Assembly: GCA_937922775.1 (NCBI GenBank)
Contig: CALAKE010000637.1
Location: 1 to 7,000, forward strand
Source: an uncultured bacterium
GTDB lineage: Bacteria; Acidobacteriota; UBA890
Reading direction: 5' to 3'
Length of the DNA stretch: 7,000 nucleotides
The notes under the pieces are model-generated. The model saw only the letters and a list, made by a program, of their open reading frames with translations, did not search any database and had not been told where the DNA came from. The translations under genes were made by a program, and so were the position numbers. Each line of letters opens with the position of its first letter. The first letter of the stretch is position 1. Of the stretch, positions 5,947 through 7,000 are shown one piece after another.

Positions 5947-6837
5947 TCAGTCGGCGTGGATTAGCTGCAAGACCTCATATGCGGCCTTGACCCATGCGGG
6001 GCGATAAAGATCTCGAGCAAGCGTGAGGTTATGAATGGCCCGGCAAGTCGCCAGATAGTGTGCCCGTGGAATGAGCCCGGGGTCCGGTCTTCCGGTGTAG
6101 TGCGCCAGAACGTCTTCCAGCCAGCCCTCCCCGTACCAGGCACACAGGCAGGCGAAGTCGACAGCGGTGTCACCAATGAGGGCATCGCCCCAATCGATGA
6201 TCCCTCTCACTCCTCCCGAACGTGTGTCGACCAGAACGTGCTCTGCCCACAGGTCATTGTGGACCAGACTCGGCGCCCCATCGAAATTCCCGGGAGCCTC
6301 GTCCTCCAGGTAGCGACACAAGTGACTCCGATCGATACTGGGATCAACCAGACTTTCTAGCTGTTCGAGGGATCTGTTTCGCCAAAATGCAGCCAGGTCC
6401 TGCTCTTCCGGGACTCCCGCTTCCCTTGCCTTGTCGACGGGATAGGCATGTAGCCTTCCCAGGAATTCTCCTAGCTGTCTCGCAACCGTATGTCGATCGA
6501 CCACCCTAGAGGTATCACCGGATATGCCGGGCAGCTTCCCGTATCCGCCGAAGGTTCGATCTGCCGATCCAAGCGATTCACGGAAGTACTCATAGCGAGG
6601 AACTGGTAGTGACACCGACTCCAAGAGACCAGGAAGAAGCTTGCGCTCCTTGTTCAGTTTGACGATAGCGCCTTCCCGCTTCGGGAAGCGAAAAACCCAC
6701 CTAGCACCAACATCGAAGACTTTGAAATCCCACCCTTCATCCAGTAACTCCACAGGACGGCCGCGAAACTCAGGAAAGGCTCTAGTAATTGTCGCTCCTG
6801 CAGCCTCTGCCGTCAGGGTCTCTGCGCAGGTACCCAT
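5947..6837 (-). CDS. Aminoglycoside phosphotransferase (APH)-family kinase
   Basis: The product is a 296-residue protein of the APH/choline-kinase fold, cytosolic, expected to transfer phosphate from ATP to a small hydroxylated substrate. The N-lobe shows EGWDFKVFDVG (about 34-44) and the FRFPK lysine (K53), with E64 as a possible helix partner. The catalytic loop is HNDLWAEHVLVD (H193, D195), with histidine at position 200 where many relatives have asparagine (HxDxxxxN). The metal-binding loop is IIDWGDA (D215), followed by the family's D-x-AVDFA helix. The C-terminal helices are complete. AAGGA (complement of 6845-6849) lies seven bases before the ATG. The gene converges on the FG-GAP gene with 14 bp between stops. 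The family includes true antibiotic-resistance kinases and many enzymes of other function; resistance should not be assumed. No neighbouring gene names the substrate. Confidence 0.87.
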   Translation of the reverse strand: MGTCAETLTAEAAGATITRAFPEFRGRPVELLDEGWDFKVFDVGARWVFRFPKREGAIVKLNKERKLLPGLLESVSLPVPRYEYFRESLGSADRTFGGYGKLPGISGDTSRVVDRHTVARQLGEFLGRLHAYPVDKAREAGVPEEQDLAAFWRNRSLEQLESLVDPSIDRSHLCRYLEDEAPGNFDGAPSLVHNDLWAEHVLVDTRSGGVRGIIDWGDALIGDTAVDFACLCAWYGEGWLEDVLAHYTGRPDPGLIPRAHYLATCRAIHNLTLARDLYRPAWVKAAYEVLQLIHAD

Positions 6838-6905
6838 TGCGCTGTCCTTGGCAGCTAACAGCTATCCAAAAAGCTCTTCTTTCAGCTCGGGCTTGTACCT
6901 GACAT

Positions 6906-6922
6906 GGTCGCATATTGCGACC
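6906..6922. repeat. Palindrome upstream of the phosphotransferase gene
   Basis: The arms ggtcgca (6906-6912) and tgcgacc (6916-6922) are perfect complements around tat, 69 bp upstream of the phosphotransferase ATG. No T-run follows on either strand, so an operator is more likely than a terminator. No adjacent promoter elements were convincing. Confidence 0.4.
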
Positions 6923-6946
6923 CTCGGCGTGAGGCGAGCCGGTTGT

Positions 6947-7000
6947 TCAGCGGCTGACCAGAGGCGTCACTTGCCCCAGCCGCTCGTCGAGCCAGCCGAG
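6947..7000 (-). CDS. Possible C-terminal tail of a gene entering from the right edge
   Basis: On the minus strand a frame enters from the window edge and reads 17 codons, LGWLDERLGQVTPLVSR, before a TGA at 6947-6949. Fifteen of 17 codons end in G or C, matching the real genes here, which suggests coding. The segment WLDERLG resembles a short motif near the start of some cytochrome b proteins, but that would be odd at a C-terminus and is too short to assign. It could be a gene end, a broken fragment or chance. Confidence 0.28.
   Translation of the reverse strand, partial: LGWLDERLGQVTPLVSR

Noticed and set aside
6868..6890. AGCT-rich hairpin followed by a T-run on the minus strand, upstream of the phosphotransferase
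   Set aside because: The stem is only about four pairs and overlaps the T-run, so it is too weak for a terminator call.

Overview
The window is GC-rich, densely coded bacterial chromosome-like DNA with strongly GC-biased third codon positions. The best guess for the source is Acidobacteriota or a similar environmental lineage. The guess rests on three things: a secreted NHL-repeat propeller, a secreted CRTAC1-like FG-GAP/ASPIC-UnbV propeller, and a secreted 'HExxH...GNAH...GIM' protein together with an OmpR-type winged-helix protein. No rRNA, tRNA, CRISPR array, transposase or integrase was found, so the taxonomic call is inference.

Left third (1-2930): a complete higBA type II toxin-antitoxin operon (+ strand) is followed by a small secreted putative zinc metalloprotease (+), then a short stand-alone winged-helix DNA-binding protein (+). 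Convergent to that is a vapBC toxin-antitoxin operon on the minus strand. The vapB start is preceded by a perfect 11-bp-arm palindrome, the probable autoregulatory operator. Two unrelated toxin-antitoxin modules within 3 kb, bracketing two orphan genes, give this part an accessory-region character.

Middle (2930-5932): divergent from vapBC are two + strand genes 73 bp apart, or less depending on the start used. The first encodes an exported protein made almost only of six NHL repeats at an exact 47-residue period. The second encodes an exported protein with seven DxDxDGxxD calcium-binding FG-GAP/VCBS motifs and a C-terminal ASPIC/UnbV-like domain. Both look like extracytoplasmic beta-propellers and may be co-transcribed.

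Right part (5947-7000): convergent to the propeller pair, with only 14 bp between stop codons, is a minus-strand aminoglycoside/choline-kinase-like phosphotransferase. Upstream of it is a short region with a 7-bp-arm palindrome, and a 17-codon open tail enters from the right edge.

The clearest points for follow-up are the vapB operator/leaderless start, the exact-period NHL propeller paired with a second exported propeller, and the off-register zinc motif of the small metalloprotease. No feature convincingly shows a wholly new system.
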